Below are positions 1 to 9,819 of a stretch of 64,000 nt of DNA, piece by piece. The number at the start of each line of letters is the position of its first letter. Positions within the stretch are counted from its first letter, which is position 1. Below the pieces are notes generated by a model. That model was not told the DNA's origin. It saw only the letters and a program-made list of their open reading frames with translations, and did not search any database. A program made the translations under genes and the position numbers. Source of the DNA: Desulfobulbus propionicus (GTDB lineage Bacteria; Desulfobacterota; Desulfobulbia; Desulfobulbales; Desulfobulbaceae); the NCBI GenBank assembly GCA_002746685.1, contig PDQK01000026.1, positions 1 to 64,000 of the forward strand, given 5' to 3'.

Positions 1-303
1 AACGAACTACGAAAAGAAAAATTGAGTTCGTCGATCTGGGTACACAGGAAATCTCCGTTTTCCACTTGACTTTACTTATCATAGATGTCCCCTATTTATT
101 CATTGAATTTTCACAACATTTATTCCTATCAAAAAGAGAAAGACTTTTTACGTTAATATATAATAATTTTAACTGGTTGCTCTACTCTTCTCCGCCTGGA
201 GCAACAAGTCCGCAACGTGCGGATTATCATTTAACTGTTGACACAATGATTATTATCGGATAGCTATTATCTACTAATAACAAAAACTACCCCCAGAAAA
301 AAA
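1..303. other. Intergenic region upstream of the PerR-type regulator
   Basis: I see no convincing gene in this AT-rich stretch; the open frame across 66-263 has no ribosome site and no recognisable composition. It holds a short inverted repeat at 2-8/25-31, a PerR-box-like site at 158-172 (listed separately), a 5-bp stem at about 210-223, and a TTGACA hexamer at 238-243. No good -10 lies 16-18 bp after that hexamer; TATTAT at 265-270 is too far away. The regulator promoter is therefore probably somewhere in 150-270, but I cannot fix it. Confidence 0.5.
158..172. promoter_or_regulatory. Candidate PerR box upstream of perR
   Basis: ATATAATAATTTTAA matches the PerR box consensus TTATAATnATTATAA at 12 of 14 defined positions. 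It lies 132 bp upstream of the GTG start of the PerR-like gene, and it contains a TATAAT hexamer (159-164), so bound protein would overlap a possible -10. Autoregulation is the inference. The region is AT-rich, so a chance match is possible. Confidence 0.45.
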
Positions 304-741
304 GTGCAAGACAGTATATCAGAAAACAGATTGGAGGAAATGCTCAATAAGCTCAAGCAAGGTGGGTTACGGATCACCCCGCAGAGGTATGCGGTGTTGA
401 AGGTGCTGGCAAGCAGTACCGATCATCCTTCTGCTGAAAGTATTTATGCTGAGCTTATCGATACCTATCCAACTATGAGTTTAGCCACCGTATATAAAAC
501 CATTAATCTGCTTAAACATGGAGGGGAGGTGCTTGAACTGGGATTTAGTGACTTGGGAAATCGGTATGACGGGTGTAAGCCATATCCTCATCCCCATGTG
601 ATCTGCACATCATGCGGGAAGATCATTGACCCGTCACATCTAAATTTGGATGAAATTACCGGCAAAATGATGAAGGAAACAGGATTTAAGATAATGACCC
701 ATCGGCTGGATTTTTACGGTCTTTGTCCGAATTGTCAATAA
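304..741 (+). CDS. perR: Fur family regulator, PerR-type
   Basis: Ferric uptake regulator family protein of 145 aa, the usual length. An N-terminal winged helix is followed by a recognition helix (about 59-70, SLATVYKTINLL) and a C-terminal metal and dimer domain. Structural-zinc CxxC pairs are at 101/104 and 141/144. The likely regulatory-metal ligands are H41, D89, H96 and H98, and an Asp (109) follows CGKII, where PerR has Asp and Fur usually has Glu. That residue and the katG gene downstream favour a peroxide sensor. The start is GTG with no clear Shine-Dalgarno. An in-frame ATG at 340 has GGAGGA only 1 nt upstream, which is too close. It probably represses katG and itself. Confidence 0.85.
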   Translation: MQDSISENRLEEMLNKLKQGGLRITPQRYAVLKVLASSTDHPSAESIYAELIDTYPTMSLATVYKTINLLKHGGEVLELGFSDLGNRYDGCKPYPHPHVICTSCGKIIDPSHLNLDEITGKMMKETGFKIMTHRLDFYGLCPNCQ

Positions 742-858
742 AAGGGTGTTGAAAAGATCGGCGTAACTTATTGTAGTTTTTTCGTAAAATCGCCAAAAAG
801 ATTTTTCTTGCACAATGACACAGTTTCAAAGAGGTAGCTTGATTGTTGCAACACCCTT
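742..858. mobile_element. 117-bp MITE-like element with terminal inverted repeats
   Basis: Perfect 10-bp terminal inverted repeats (AAGGGTGTTG at 742-751, CAACACCCTT at 849-858) enclose a 97-bp interior with no reading frame. The sequence AATAA flanks both ends (737-741 and 859-863), which looks like a 5-bp target duplication and includes the perR stop codon. No transposase is present. This is the pattern of a non-autonomous element or a solo IS remnant. AT-rich flanks make the duplication less than certain. Confidence 0.5.
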
Positions 859-923
859 AATAAGTGCATGTTTGCTTCATTTTTTTTGTGCTTTTACGGA
901 TAATGACTCTCTGTAGACATATA

Positions 924-940
924 AAACTCTTTAGGAGTTT
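924..940 (+). promoter_or_regulatory. Small hairpin upstream of katG
   Basis: AAACTC (924-929) and GAGTTT (935-940) form a perfect 6-bp stem with a 5-nt loop. It is the first of three hairpins between the MITE-like element and katG; another is GCGGG/CCCGC at 1009-1021. It could be an operator or a weak terminator for perR. No function can be assigned. Confidence 0.3.
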
Positions 941-1030
941 CTTGTATATGCGTTTGGCGAGCTCCAATCGCAAAAGTTAAAAAAGGGGCGGATATATTTT
1001 TTACTAACGCGGGAACCCCGCAACCATCAG

Positions 1031-1078
1031 CCTTACTCCTCATTTCCTGTCATAAAAAACAGGAAATGAGGAGTAAGG
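1031..1078 (+). promoter_or_regulatory. Perfect 20-bp stem hairpin in the katG leader
   Basis: Arms at 1031-1050 and 1059-1078 are exact reverse complements around an 8-nt loop (CATAAAAA). The 3' arm ends 24 nt before the katG ATG. No T-run follows, so it is not a normal intrinsic terminator. It more likely protects the mRNA, modulates translation, or is a protein-binding palindrome. The 3' arm carries GAGGAG, and a second GAGG at 1091-1094 serves as the katG ribosome site outside the stem. Confidence 0.6.
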
Positions 1079-1093
1079 TACTAAAACAAATGA

Positions 1094-3280
<2,187 letters not shown>

Positions 3281-3300
3281 TTAGCTAATCAGCGTTGTAA

Positions 3301-3334
3301 AAAGGCGGTTCGCGTATAGTGAAGCGCCTTTTTG
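3301..3334 (+). terminator. Intrinsic terminator of katG
   Basis: AAAGGCG at 3301-3307 and CGCCTTT near 3325-3331 pair, with an added TTC/GAA inner stem, and are followed by a T-run. It starts 20 nt after the katG stop. Confidence 0.8.
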
Positions 3335-3523
3335 CTTTATAGAGCCTTGTGCTCATATCCTCCATACACCAAGCGGTGATCTCCGCTTCCGGCACCTGGC
3401 TCATGGAAGAGATAGAGGCACTTTTCAAAGAACAACAAAGCAAAACAGGGCAAACACTTTACTCTGATTTTTCCTGATCCACAGATATATGTGCGCTACA
3501 ACCGATCTGGAACAGTACAATAC

Positions 3524-3555
3524 CCACCTCTGCTGGTGTGTGCCAGCAAAGGTGG
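3524..3555 (-). terminator. Hairpin downstream of pyrF
   Basis: Arms at 3524-3536 and 3543-3555 pair over 13 positions with one mismatch and a 6-nt loop. It lies 27 nt past the pyrF stop. There is no T-run on the minus strand, so it may be a weak or processing-type 3' end. Confidence 0.5.
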
Positions 3556-3581
3556 CAGGGTAGCTGATAGGTGAAAAACCA

Positions 3582-4292
3582 TCATGGGGAAGAAAGCGCT
3601 GCTTCTATCTCCTGCTGTATAGCAGTGATGACTTGAGCTCTATTCACGGCGTCCCGGATGGGGCGGCCAATCACGAGATAATCTGAACCATCTCCTATGG
3701 CCTGGCCAGGAGTTGCTATTCGCTGCTGATCACCTGCTGCAGCTCCTGTTGGGCGAATCCCAGGCGTTACCATAAGGAAATCATTGCCCAGTTGATTGCG
3801 TAACGGTCTGGCTTCCTGGGCAGAGCATACTATGCCGTGGCAGCCGCATTGGATGACGGCCTTTGCACGTTTGGTTACCAACTCCTCAACCGTGCCTGAA
3901 ACACCTTGCTCTTTGAGGTGCTCTTGTCCCATGCTGGTGAGTACAGTAACAGCCAGGATGTTAATGTCCGTGCTTGCGGCCAGGGCTGCTTCCACCACCG
4001 GGGTAAACCCATGCACTGTGGTCAGGCTGATGCCACGATCAGCAAACTGCTTGACTGCCAGCGTTACCGTAGCAGGGATGTCGTAGAGCTTGAGATCGAG
4101 CATCACCTTATTGCCACGCCCTACAATATGATCCACCACGGACCAGCCGCCAGCAAAGAAAAGCTGCAGCCCAACCTTGAAAAATTTGATGTGGCTTTCC
4201 AGTCCGTCCACCAGCTCAATGGCCTGCCTGGGGTCTGCAACATCAAGGGCAAAAATGATCCGCTCGTTGATGGGGATGTGTTCCGTACTCAT
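3582..4292 (-). CDS. pyrF: Orotidine 5'-phosphate decarboxylase
   Basis: Converts OMP to UMP, the last step of de novo pyrimidine synthesis. The 236-aa length is normal for the bacterial class I enzyme. The catalytic K-D-K-D set is visible: D17, K39, then D66, K68 and D71 in DLKLYDIP. The phosphate-binding end has TPGIRP and a late Arg in VIGRPIRDA. Its ATG overlaps the stop of the upstream 110-aa gene by 4 nt (ATGA), so translation is probably coupled. Confidence 0.96.
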   Translation of the reverse strand: MSTEHIPINERIIFALDVADPRQAIELVDGLESHIKFFKVGLQLFFAGGWSVVDHIVGRGNKVMLDLKLYDIPATVTLAVKQFADRGISLTTVHGFTPVVEAALAASTDINILAVTVLTSMGQEHLKEQGVSGTVEELVTKRAKAVIQCGCHGIVCSAQEARPLRNQLGNDFLMVTPGIRPTGAAAGDQQRIATPGQAIGDGSDYLVIGRPIRDAVNRAQVITAIQQEIEAALSSP

Positions 4293-4621
4293 GCGGTTAT
4301 CATTTCCTCTTTGAGCATTTTGTCTGCAAAATCCAGGACAAAGGCTCGCTGTTCCGGAGTTGCCTGGGCAATGCAGGAGCAGTGCATGTTACTCGCGCTG
4401 CGTACCAGAAGCTCAAATTTAACTGCATCATTTTCAAGAATTGTGGAAAAGTAAAAAGGGCCACACTCCTCATGACCAATTTGGGCCTCACCCAATAGGT
4501 CAGGTGGTACTTCAAGGAAGAACACCCCTTCCAGTGAGCCTGGTTTTAAGGTCCGCTTCAGGTAGCTCTCCAGGTTGTCTCGTTCCAAAAACGAGAGCTC
4601 ATCAATCATAAAATATCGCAT
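4289..4621 (-). CDS. Conserved small protein of unknown function, coupled to pyrF
   Basis: 110-aa soluble acidic protein with no signal peptide or membrane segment; I do not recognise the family. It starts MRYFMIDEL and has three Cys: one in HEECGPFYF and two in MHCSC. A C-terminal helix carries the motif TPEQRAFVLDFADKML. It overlaps pyrF by 4 nt and follows the M24 peptidase gene by 23 nt, so it sits inside a minus-strand operon from about 6.3 to 3.6 kb. The tight coupling to pyrF argues for a real gene. No function is assigned. Confidence 0.7.
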   Translation of the reverse strand: MRYFMIDELSFLERDNLESYLKRTLKPGSLEGVFFLEVPPDLLGEAQIGHEECGPFYFSTILENDAVKFELLVRSASNMHCSCIAQATPEQRAFVLDFADKMLKEEMITA

Positions 4622-4644
4622 ACTTTTCTGCTGTATGTTGTGAG

Positions 4645-5748
4645 TTAGATATCAAGAAAAGTGGTATCTGCATTGAGCAGTTCGCATCCATCTTCGGTGA
4701 CCACCACCATGTTTTCCAGACGAATCCCACCCCATTCGGGCAGGTAGATACCTGGCTCAACCGTGACCACCATGCCGGGCTTAAGCTTCTTGGTGCTCAG
4801 TGGGGAGAGGCGTGGATTTTCATGCACCGCAATGCCTACCCCGTGACCCAGGCTGTGCTGAAAGGCGTCGCCATAGCCAGCGTTCTTAATCACCTTACGT
4901 GCAGCACTATCCACCTTTTTGCCGGTGACACCAGCTTTAATGGCGTTTATCCCGGCCAGCTGGGCCTTACGCACCAGCCGCTGACGTTGTTTAAAGGTTT
5001 TATCTGGTTTGCCTGCAACAAAGGTACGGGTCATGTCCGAGCAATACCCCTTGTATACCAGTCCCATATCAATGAGTACCAGTTGGCCTGGCTCCAGTAC
5101 CCGGTCAGTGGGGATGGCATGGGGCTTGGCCGCGTTACTGCCAAAGGCGACAATGGTGTCAAAGCTTGGTCGCTCTGCTCCTATCTCGTGCATGGTCAGG
5201 TCAATGCTCAGAGCGACTTCACGCTCGGTCATGCCCGGCTCAATGGCATTATAGACCATCTGGAATACCTGCTCATTGAGCTGGGTGGATTTACGCAGCA
5301 ACTCCAGCTCTTCCTCGGACTTGATAATCCGCATCCGCTCGATCAAACCGGATACTGGCTTGAGCACGATGTTCTTTTTACTTGCCAGTTCTTCGTATTG
5401 CAGAGCAGTGGAGTGGAGGGTGTAGTCGCTTTCAAAACCAAAGGAGCGAACGCCAAGCTTTGGTAACAGCCTGGTGAGCAGCTTGAGCAATCCTTTGGGA
5501 TAGAGCAGTACCTCGTATCCTTTGGCTTCTTCTTCAGCTTGGAGTGTAAAACGCGAATCCGTGAGCAGATAAGGTTTCCCTGTTGCAGGAATCAACAGTA
5601 CTCCAGAGGTCTCCTGGATGCCATGGTCGCTTGCGGTGTATCCACTCAGGTAACGGCGGTTTTCAGGTTGGGAGACCAGCAGCACATCAATTTTTTTACG
5701 CTTCAGGGATTTCTGTAACTTGCTGACGCGTTTATTATAAGATTGCAT
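4645..5748 (-). CDS. Xaa-Pro aminopeptidase family (M24B) protein
   Basis: Metallopeptidase of 367 aa that probably removes N-terminal residues before proline in cytoplasmic peptides. An N-terminal creatinase-like domain (about 1-135) precedes a pita-bread catalytic domain (about 140-365). The five metal ligands are D227 (LIDMG), D238 (SDMTRTF), H302 (GHGVG), E331 (VEPGIY) and E345 (RLENM). The length fits the short PepQ/YpdF-like class rather than E. coli PepP. Its ATG shares bases with the stop region of the coiled-coil gene upstream. Confidence 0.92.
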   Translation of the reverse strand: MQSYNKRVSKLQKSLKRKKIDVLLVSQPENRRYLSGYTASDHGIQETSGVLLIPATGKPYLLTDSRFTLQAEEEAKGYEVLLYPKGLLKLLTRLLPKLGVRSFGFESDYTLHSTALQYEELASKKNIVLKPVSGLIERMRIIKSEEELELLRKSTQLNEQVFQMVYNAIEPGMTEREVALSIDLTMHEIGAERPSFDTIVAFGSNAAKPHAIPTDRVLEPGQLVLIDMGLVYKGYCSDMTRTFVAGKPDKTFKQRQRLVRKAQLAGINAIKAGVTGKKVDSAARKVIKNAGYGDAFQHSLGHGVGIAVHENPRLSPLSTKKLKPGMVVTVEPGIYLPEWGGIRLENMVVVTEDGCELLNADTTFLDI

Positions 5749-6338
5749 TATTTAAGTCCTAAACGGAGTTTGAGTTGTTCTCGATACTGGGTCAGTGCCT
5801 GTTCATACTGCCCGTTCAGTTCACCTTCGATTCTTGCCCACTCTTCTTTGAATTGGGGTTCGTTGGTGGGATCGAGCTGGATACCCTCGCTGGAGAGCCC
5901 TTTTTGCATGAGCATTTGTTCCAGCTGCATCTGCACCTGTTGCTTAAGCTGTTCGCGGTACTGTTCTCGATGTTGTGCGTACTGACCAATGATTCCCAGC
6001 AGCTCCTGGCAGATGCTTGTCAGCTCACCACCACCGCCGCCCAAGTCGGCAATTCCCTTGAGTGCTGCCCCAATCCGGTTGGTCCCGTCTTCGTCACGGG
6101 CAAGAAAGATGTTTCGCAACAGCGACTCCAGCATTCCCGTCCGCAAACTGTTTTGGCTTTCCTGAGGATGTTTTGCCAGCATTTCGGTGGCAGATTCTGC
6201 TGACTGGTTCAGGTACTCCCCTGCCAGTTGCATGCCTCTTTTATGGTTGGCTTCCTGCTCCATTTCTTCAGCGGTGGCCATGCCCATCTTGGCAGCCCGT
6301 TCCATGACAAGGTCCATGGTGGATTTAATTTCAGCCAT
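5748..6338 (-). CDS. Conserved coiled-coil protein (DUF6657-like)
   Basis: 196-aa cytoplasmic protein, predicted mostly helical. The N-terminus MAEIKSTMDLVMERAAKMG resembles a family I recall as DUF6657, found in sulfate reducers. A glycine run (GGGGG, about 106-110) separates an N-terminal helical half from a Gln- and Glu-rich coiled coil (about 115-190). It ends where the M24 peptidase begins, in one operon. Role unknown. The family name is from memory and the functional reading is open. Confidence 0.7.
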   Translation of the reverse strand: MAEIKSTMDLVMERAAKMGMATAEEMEQEANHKRGMQLAGEYLNQSAESATEMLAKHPQESQNSLRTGMLESLLRNIFLARDEDGTNRIGAALKGIADLGGGGGELTSICQELLGIIGQYAQHREQYREQLKQQVQMQLEQMLMQKGLSSEGIQLDPTNEPQFKEEWARIEGELNGQYEQALTQYREQLKLRLGLK

Positions 6339-6420
6339 TATTTATGTACTCCTTGTTGGTAAACTATGAAGATGAAAATGCTCTTTTATGGCGTTGGATT
6401 ATAAGCATTGTCGTGTGAAA

Positions 6421-7833
6421 CTACAAGGACGCAGACCGTTTGATAAGGGCTGCAAAAAAACCATCGTGCGTTGCTGCAGGAAGCGGGTTGAAAAAGCCGC
6501 TGTCATTGACCAACTTATGGGCTGATGGTGGCAGGACTGTACGAGCATCTATGGCTTTCCAGGTCGGGTGGTCAGCCAGAAATTGCTGGATAACCTGTTC
6601 ATTTTCTTCAAGCTCGATGGAACAGGTGGCATAGACGAGCAGTCCGCCAGGATTGAGCAGGTTAGCTCCGGTTGCAAGCAAACTTTCCTGGGTTTGTCGA
6701 AGTTGCTTGAAGTCTCCTGGACGCCGGTTCCAGCGAATATCCGGGTGACGACGGATAACCCCGGTTCCTGAACAGGGGACATCCAGAAAAATCCGGTCAA
6801 AGCCTTCTGGCCTGGTGGCATTAAACGCTTCCAAAGTACTATTGATCGCTCCTACCTGCTGATGTAAACCTAATCGGTCAAGGTTTTCTTTAAGCAACTG
6901 AAAACGGCGTTGCTCTGGTTCCACAGCAACAAGCCTGGCCCCACTTCCCAAATATTGGGCAAAATGGCTGGTTTTGCCTCCCAGTCCGGCACAGCCGTCC
7001 AGCACCCGTAAATTGTTTGTATCCAGAGGGTAAAGGAGCAGGGCCGCAAGCTGGGCTGATTCATCCTGAACCTGGAACGCTCCTTTTGTATATTCCGGAA
7101 GCGCTATGATTGGTCCGGTCCATTCCGGGAGAGAGATGCCCACTGGACTATGGCTGCTTGGCTGGGCAGCAATATTGTGTTTGTGTAATGTGTTAAGCAG
7201 CTCATCTCGAGAGGTAACCTTGGTGTTAACTCGAAGAGTCAGTATGGGCTCAACATTATTTTGGTAGCAAATGGAAAAAGCCTGGTCTTTGCCAAATTGC
7301 TTGCGCCATTTGTCGGTCAACCACTGAGGGTGGTTGAGCACTGGATTGCCGTTTTTTACTGTTTGCTCTGGTGAAGGGAAACGGTCCCGTTGGCGATCAA
7401 CATTGCGGAGTACCCCGTTAACAAACCCTGTTACTCCTTTGTGAAGACCAGCTTTTTTTAACGTGTTCACCGTTTCGTTCACCGCAGCTGATGGTGGAAC
7501 ACGATCAAGAAAAAGCAGTTGATACACGCCAACCTCAAGGGTTATCAGAACGCCTGGATCAAGCTTTTTTAATGGCCGTTTTGCACACTGCTCAATAATG
7601 AAATCCAGATACTGTTTTTGCCGGAGCACCCCATAAACAATGGTTTTAATAAACCCCGTATCCTGGGGTGAAAGAGTGGCAACAGCTTTGTTAAAAAAAC
7701 CGTCAATGGGGGCTTTGGAGCTCTGCCAGTCAAGCAACACTCCAATGGCTACGGCCCGGGTAGACAAACCACCTTGTTTTGTAGCTGAAAGAAACGTTTC
7801 CTGGTGCTGTTTGCTTAAGGGTTTTTGGGTCAC
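6421..7833 (-). CDS. rsmB: 16S rRNA (cytosine-967-C5)-methyltransferase
   Basis: Methylates C967 of 16S rRNA using SAM. At 470 aa it has the RsmB order: a NusB-like RNA-binding domain (about 20-150), a linker, then a Rossmann methyltransferase domain. SAM motif I is VLDGCAGLGGKTSHF (277-291). The two cysteines of the m5C mechanism are C354 (DVPCSGTG) and the nucleophile C404 (YATCS). The first 20 residues are longer than usual, and no strong ribosome site precedes the ATG, so a start a little downstream is possible. Confidence 0.94.
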   Translation of the reverse strand: MTQKPLSKQHQETFLSATKQGGLSTRAVAIGVLLDWQSSKAPIDGFFNKAVATLSPQDTGFIKTIVYGVLRQKQYLDFIIEQCAKRPLKKLDPGVLITLEVGVYQLLFLDRVPPSAAVNETVNTLKKAGLHKGVTGFVNGVLRNVDRQRDRFPSPEQTVKNGNPVLNHPQWLTDKWRKQFGKDQAFSICYQNNVEPILTLRVNTKVTSRDELLNTLHKHNIAAQPSSHSPVGISLPEWTGPIIALPEYTKGAFQVQDESAQLAALLLYPLDTNNLRVLDGCAGLGGKTSHFAQYLGSGARLVAVEPEQRRFQLLKENLDRLGLHQQVGAINSTLEAFNATRPEGFDRIFLDVPCSGTGVIRRHPDIRWNRRPGDFKQLRQTQESLLATGANLLNPGGLLVYATCSIELEENEQVIQQFLADHPTWKAIDARTVLPPSAHKLVNDSGFFNPLPAATHDGFFAALIKRSASL

Positions 7834-7931
7834 AGGAATGGGAATTTGCTCAAAGAAAGTAGCTACTTTCGGGATTTATAACGGATTATTTTTTAAAGGA
7901 TCCAGAGATATAATGGACCAACAATAGCGAT

Positions 7932-7962
7932 ACCATATCGATGACCTTGGCGCCATTGTCAA
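7932..7962 (-). promoter_or_regulatory. Candidate sigma70 promoter for rsmB
   Basis: On the minus strand TTGACA (complement of 7957-7962) is followed 17 nt later by GATATG or 19 nt later by TATGGT. The -10 is weak. A 15-bp palindrome TTGCATTCAATGCAA (7986-8000) lies just upstream and could be an operator. Confidence 0.3.
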
Positions 7963-8004
7963 TTGGTGGAGTACCAACTTTTTGATTGCATTCAATGCAA
8001 ACCC

Positions 8005-8036
8005 AAAAAAGCCCCTCAGTTTTTCTGAGAGGCTTT
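8005..8036 (-). terminator. Intrinsic terminator of the Hsp20 cluster
   Basis: A 12-position stem with one mismatch (8008-8019 with 8025-8036) is followed on the minus strand by six T (complement of 8005-8010). It lies just after the last Hsp20 stop. Confidence 0.85.
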
Positions 8037-8048
8037 ACTGGAAGAAAC

Positions 8049-8615
8049 TTACGAGGTGGTTATTTCAATGGGTTTTACTTTCTGGCTTACGACCTGGTTT
8101 CTTGGCATGGTAACCGTAAGTACGCCGTTTTTAAAGCGGGCTCCTATGCTTTCCTGGTCAACATCTTCTGGCAGTGAAAGTACCCGCTGGAATGATCCAA
8201 AGCTTCGTTCCATGCGGTAATAGTTTTCTTCTTTATGCTCCTCTTCCTGCTTCTTTTCACCGGCAATAGTCATGACGCCATCCATCACATTAACGGAGAT
8301 GTCTTTTTCATCAACACCTGGTATTTCAATGGAAAGGATGTATTGGTTATCTTCAGCCAGCAAGTCTGCCTGGGGCTTGAGCATCCCAAAGGCACCAAGA
8401 GGCGTGCTGAAGGTAGGTAGCCCTGATCTATCCCTCAAGGTATCCCCGAAAAAACGGTTAAACAGCCCTTCAACATGAGTGGGAAACTGCGGCATCATGG
8501 TGTCGAACAGGGAAGGGACACCACCTGTTCCACCTACTTTATTTACTGGTATCCTGCAGTCCTGTTCTTCTTCGTGTTGAAACCAATTCCACGGTGCCAT
8601 CTTTTTTAATTCCAT
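8049..8615 (-). CDS. Hsp20 / alpha-crystallin small heat shock protein
   Basis: ATP-independent holdase that binds unfolding proteins; 188 aa from this start. The N-terminal arm contains a Phe/Pro-rich segment with MPQFP and LFNRFFGD. The alpha-crystallin domain spans about 75-185 and includes DISVNVMDGVMTI and the GVL motif NGVLTVTMPR. The IxI-like tail is IEI. I chose ATG 8615 because GGAGG (complement of 8621-8625) sits 5 nt upstream; an ATG at 8627 would put that site inside the gene. It is the third and most divergent of three tandem Hsp20 genes. Confidence 0.92.
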   Translation of the reverse strand: MELKKMAPWNWFQHEEEQDCRIPVNKVGGTGGVPSLFDTMMPQFPTHVEGLFNRFFGDTLRDRSGLPTFSTPLGAFGMLKPQADLLAEDNQYILSIEIPGVDEKDISVNVMDGVMTIAGEKKQEEEHKEENYYRMERSFGSFQRVLSLPEDVDQESIGARFKNGVLTVTMPRNQVVSQKVKPIEITTS

Positions 8616-8733
8616 GATGTCCTCCATTGGTTGTTGAAGGGAGTCGTGCCCGGTATCTAATGAACCTCCTCCCTCCAGTTTGTTTCAAACTTGTCACCTC
8701 GTCAGACCAGCGAAGATGAGATATCGCGCTTTG

Positions 8734-9120
8734 TTAACTGGTGGTGATTTCAATGTGTTTTGGCTTAGCTGCCTCATGTTTTGGGAGTTTAAGTTCCAGT
8801 ACACCATCGTTAAGATGGGCTTTGACCCGTCCCACATCAATGGATTGGGGGACGGTGAAAATCCTGCTGTATTCAGCAGCTCCAAACTCCAGGCAGCCTG
8901 CTGCCTCGGTGTCAGAAAAGGTTCTTGACCCAGAGAGATGGAGTCTGCCCTCGTCGATGTTGATGGAGATATCCTCTTTGCTTACTCCAGGCATGTCTGC
9001 ATGGAGCAGGATTTCGCTCTCGTTTTCATAGATGTCCACGTTTGGAGTAATTATCGGTACCTGACGTGCTGCTGCCACATCATTTTTATTGGATACGGTT
9101 ACTGCCTTGTTCTCGCTCAT
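8734..9120 (-). CDS. Hsp20 family protein
   Basis: 128-aa small heat shock protein with a very short N-terminal arm. The alpha-crystallin domain covers about 22-125 (VDIYENESEILLHADMPG, then DISINIDEG and the DGVLELKLP motif). The tail KHIEITTS is close to that of the third Hsp20 (PIEITTS), so the three genes probably arose by duplication. It is 47 nt downstream of the first Hsp20 gene. The short arm suggests it may co-assemble with its neighbours rather than form large oligomers alone; that is an inference. Confidence 0.93.
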   Translation of the reverse strand: MSENKAVTVSNKNDVAAARQVPIITPNVDIYENESEILLHADMPGVSKEDISINIDEGRLHLSGSRTFSDTEAAGCLEFGAAEYSRIFTVPQSIDVGRVKAHLNDGVLELKLPKHEAAKPKHIEITTS

Positions 9121-9167
9121 TGTCTTTGCTCCTTATAGAGAATCAGTAGGTTCCTTACTGGTTTGTA

Positions 9168-9614
9168 TTAATTGATGGTGATGTGCTTTGGTTTTACTGC
9201 CTCAGATTTTGGCAGGGTTAAGCCAAGAATCCCATCTTTGAGGACAGCATGTACCTTGTCTACATCCACCTCGTAAGGCAGGGTAAAGCTTCTTGTAAAG
9301 CTTTGTGCTTCCCGCTCGGTTCGCAGGGCCTTGTAACCTTCAGGCACTTTGTGCTCCCTTTTGCCGCTGACCTCCAGGTTTTTACCGTTAATTGTGATAC
9401 TGAGGTTTTCTTTTGTAACGCCTGGTACCTCAAAGGTAACCTTCAGGTTGTCTCCAGTGTCGGTGAAGTTGGTTCTTGGGTAGGTGCTCACACCTGCCAA
9501 GTGGTAGCGTGGCGAAGGAATACGTTCAAATTCGTGAAAGAGGCCACCTAATCGGTTTCGGAACAGGTCCATATTATTCATCATTCTTTCCAGTTCATTC
9601 ATTCTTGTCCACAT
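9168..9614 (-). CDS. Hsp20 family protein, first of the cluster
   Basis: 148-aa small heat shock protein (MWTRMNELERMM start). The alpha-crystallin domain is about 40-148, with NLKVTFEVPGVTKENLSIT and DGILGLTLPK, ending KHITIN (ITI tail). ATG 9614 has GGAGA 7 nt upstream; a longer frame to 9677 has none. It heads the cluster and follows a promoter-like sequence (9684-9711), so the three genes are probably transcribed together to the terminator at 8005. Confidence 0.92.
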   Translation of the reverse strand: MWTRMNELERMMNNMDLFRNRLGGLFHEFERIPSPRYHLAGVSTYPRTNFTDTGDNLKVTFEVPGVTKENLSITINGKNLEVSGKREHKVPEGYKALRTEREAQSFTRSFTLPYEVDVDKVHAVLKDGILGLTLPKSEAVKPKHITIN

Positions 9615-9683
9615 AATGGTTCTCCAGTGAATAGTATGTATTTTGTTGTTGTGTGATTTTTTATTTTCCGCTAGCATGAATGA

Positions 9684-9711
9684 AATGTAATCAGAACAAT
9701 ATGTGTGTCAA
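9684..9711 (-). promoter_or_regulatory. Promoter of the Hsp20 cluster
   Basis: On the minus strand TTGACA (complement of 9706-9711) and TACATT (complement of 9684-9689) are separated by 16 bp. This is a sigma70-type match, not a clear sigma32 promoter. The palindrome at 9735-9768 lies just upstream. Confidence 0.5.
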
Positions 9712-9734
9712 CAGCAAAAATGACTTTTTATTCT

Positions 9735-9768
9735 CATTACTTTATATGTAATTTACATAAAAGTAATG
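9735..9768. promoter_or_regulatory. 34-bp composite palindrome between divergent genes
   Basis: Outer arms CATTACTT (9735-9742) and AAGTAATG (9761-9768) frame an inner perfect palindrome ATGTAATTTACAT (9746-9758). It is the only strong dyad between the Hsp20 cluster and the double-RHH gene and suggests a shared operator. A natural candidate binder is the neighbouring RHH-like protein, by inference. Confidence 0.5.
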
Positions 9769-9819
9769 CTTTGTAGCTACTGTTAACGCAAGCAATTTGA
9801 AAGACAATGGAGTGTATAC

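Larger units (their letters stand above)
3281..3581. other. Gap between convergent katG and pyrF
   Basis: Apart from the katG terminator and a hairpin near 3540, nothing firm is seen. An open plus-strand stretch from about 3340 to 3477 ends with MEEIEALFKEQQSKTG and a stop. It has no ribosome site and no recognised family; it may be a decayed gene end or chance. Confidence 0.4.

Noticed and set aside
241..257. Second Fur box (ACACAATGATTATTATC)
   Set aside because: Only one half matches the hexamer ATTATC; the symmetry is too poor to list.
66..263. Open frame of 65 codons upstream of perR
   Set aside because: No ribosome site, AT-rich composition, no family signal; it overlaps the PerR-box-like site.
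1031..1078. Reading the katG leader hairpin as an intrinsic terminator
   Set aside because: No T-run follows and it sits in the leader of a full-length gene.
3340..3477. Possible gene remnant ending MEEIEALFKEQQSKTG
   Set aside because: Too short and without start or known family; recorded only as a note in the gap entry.
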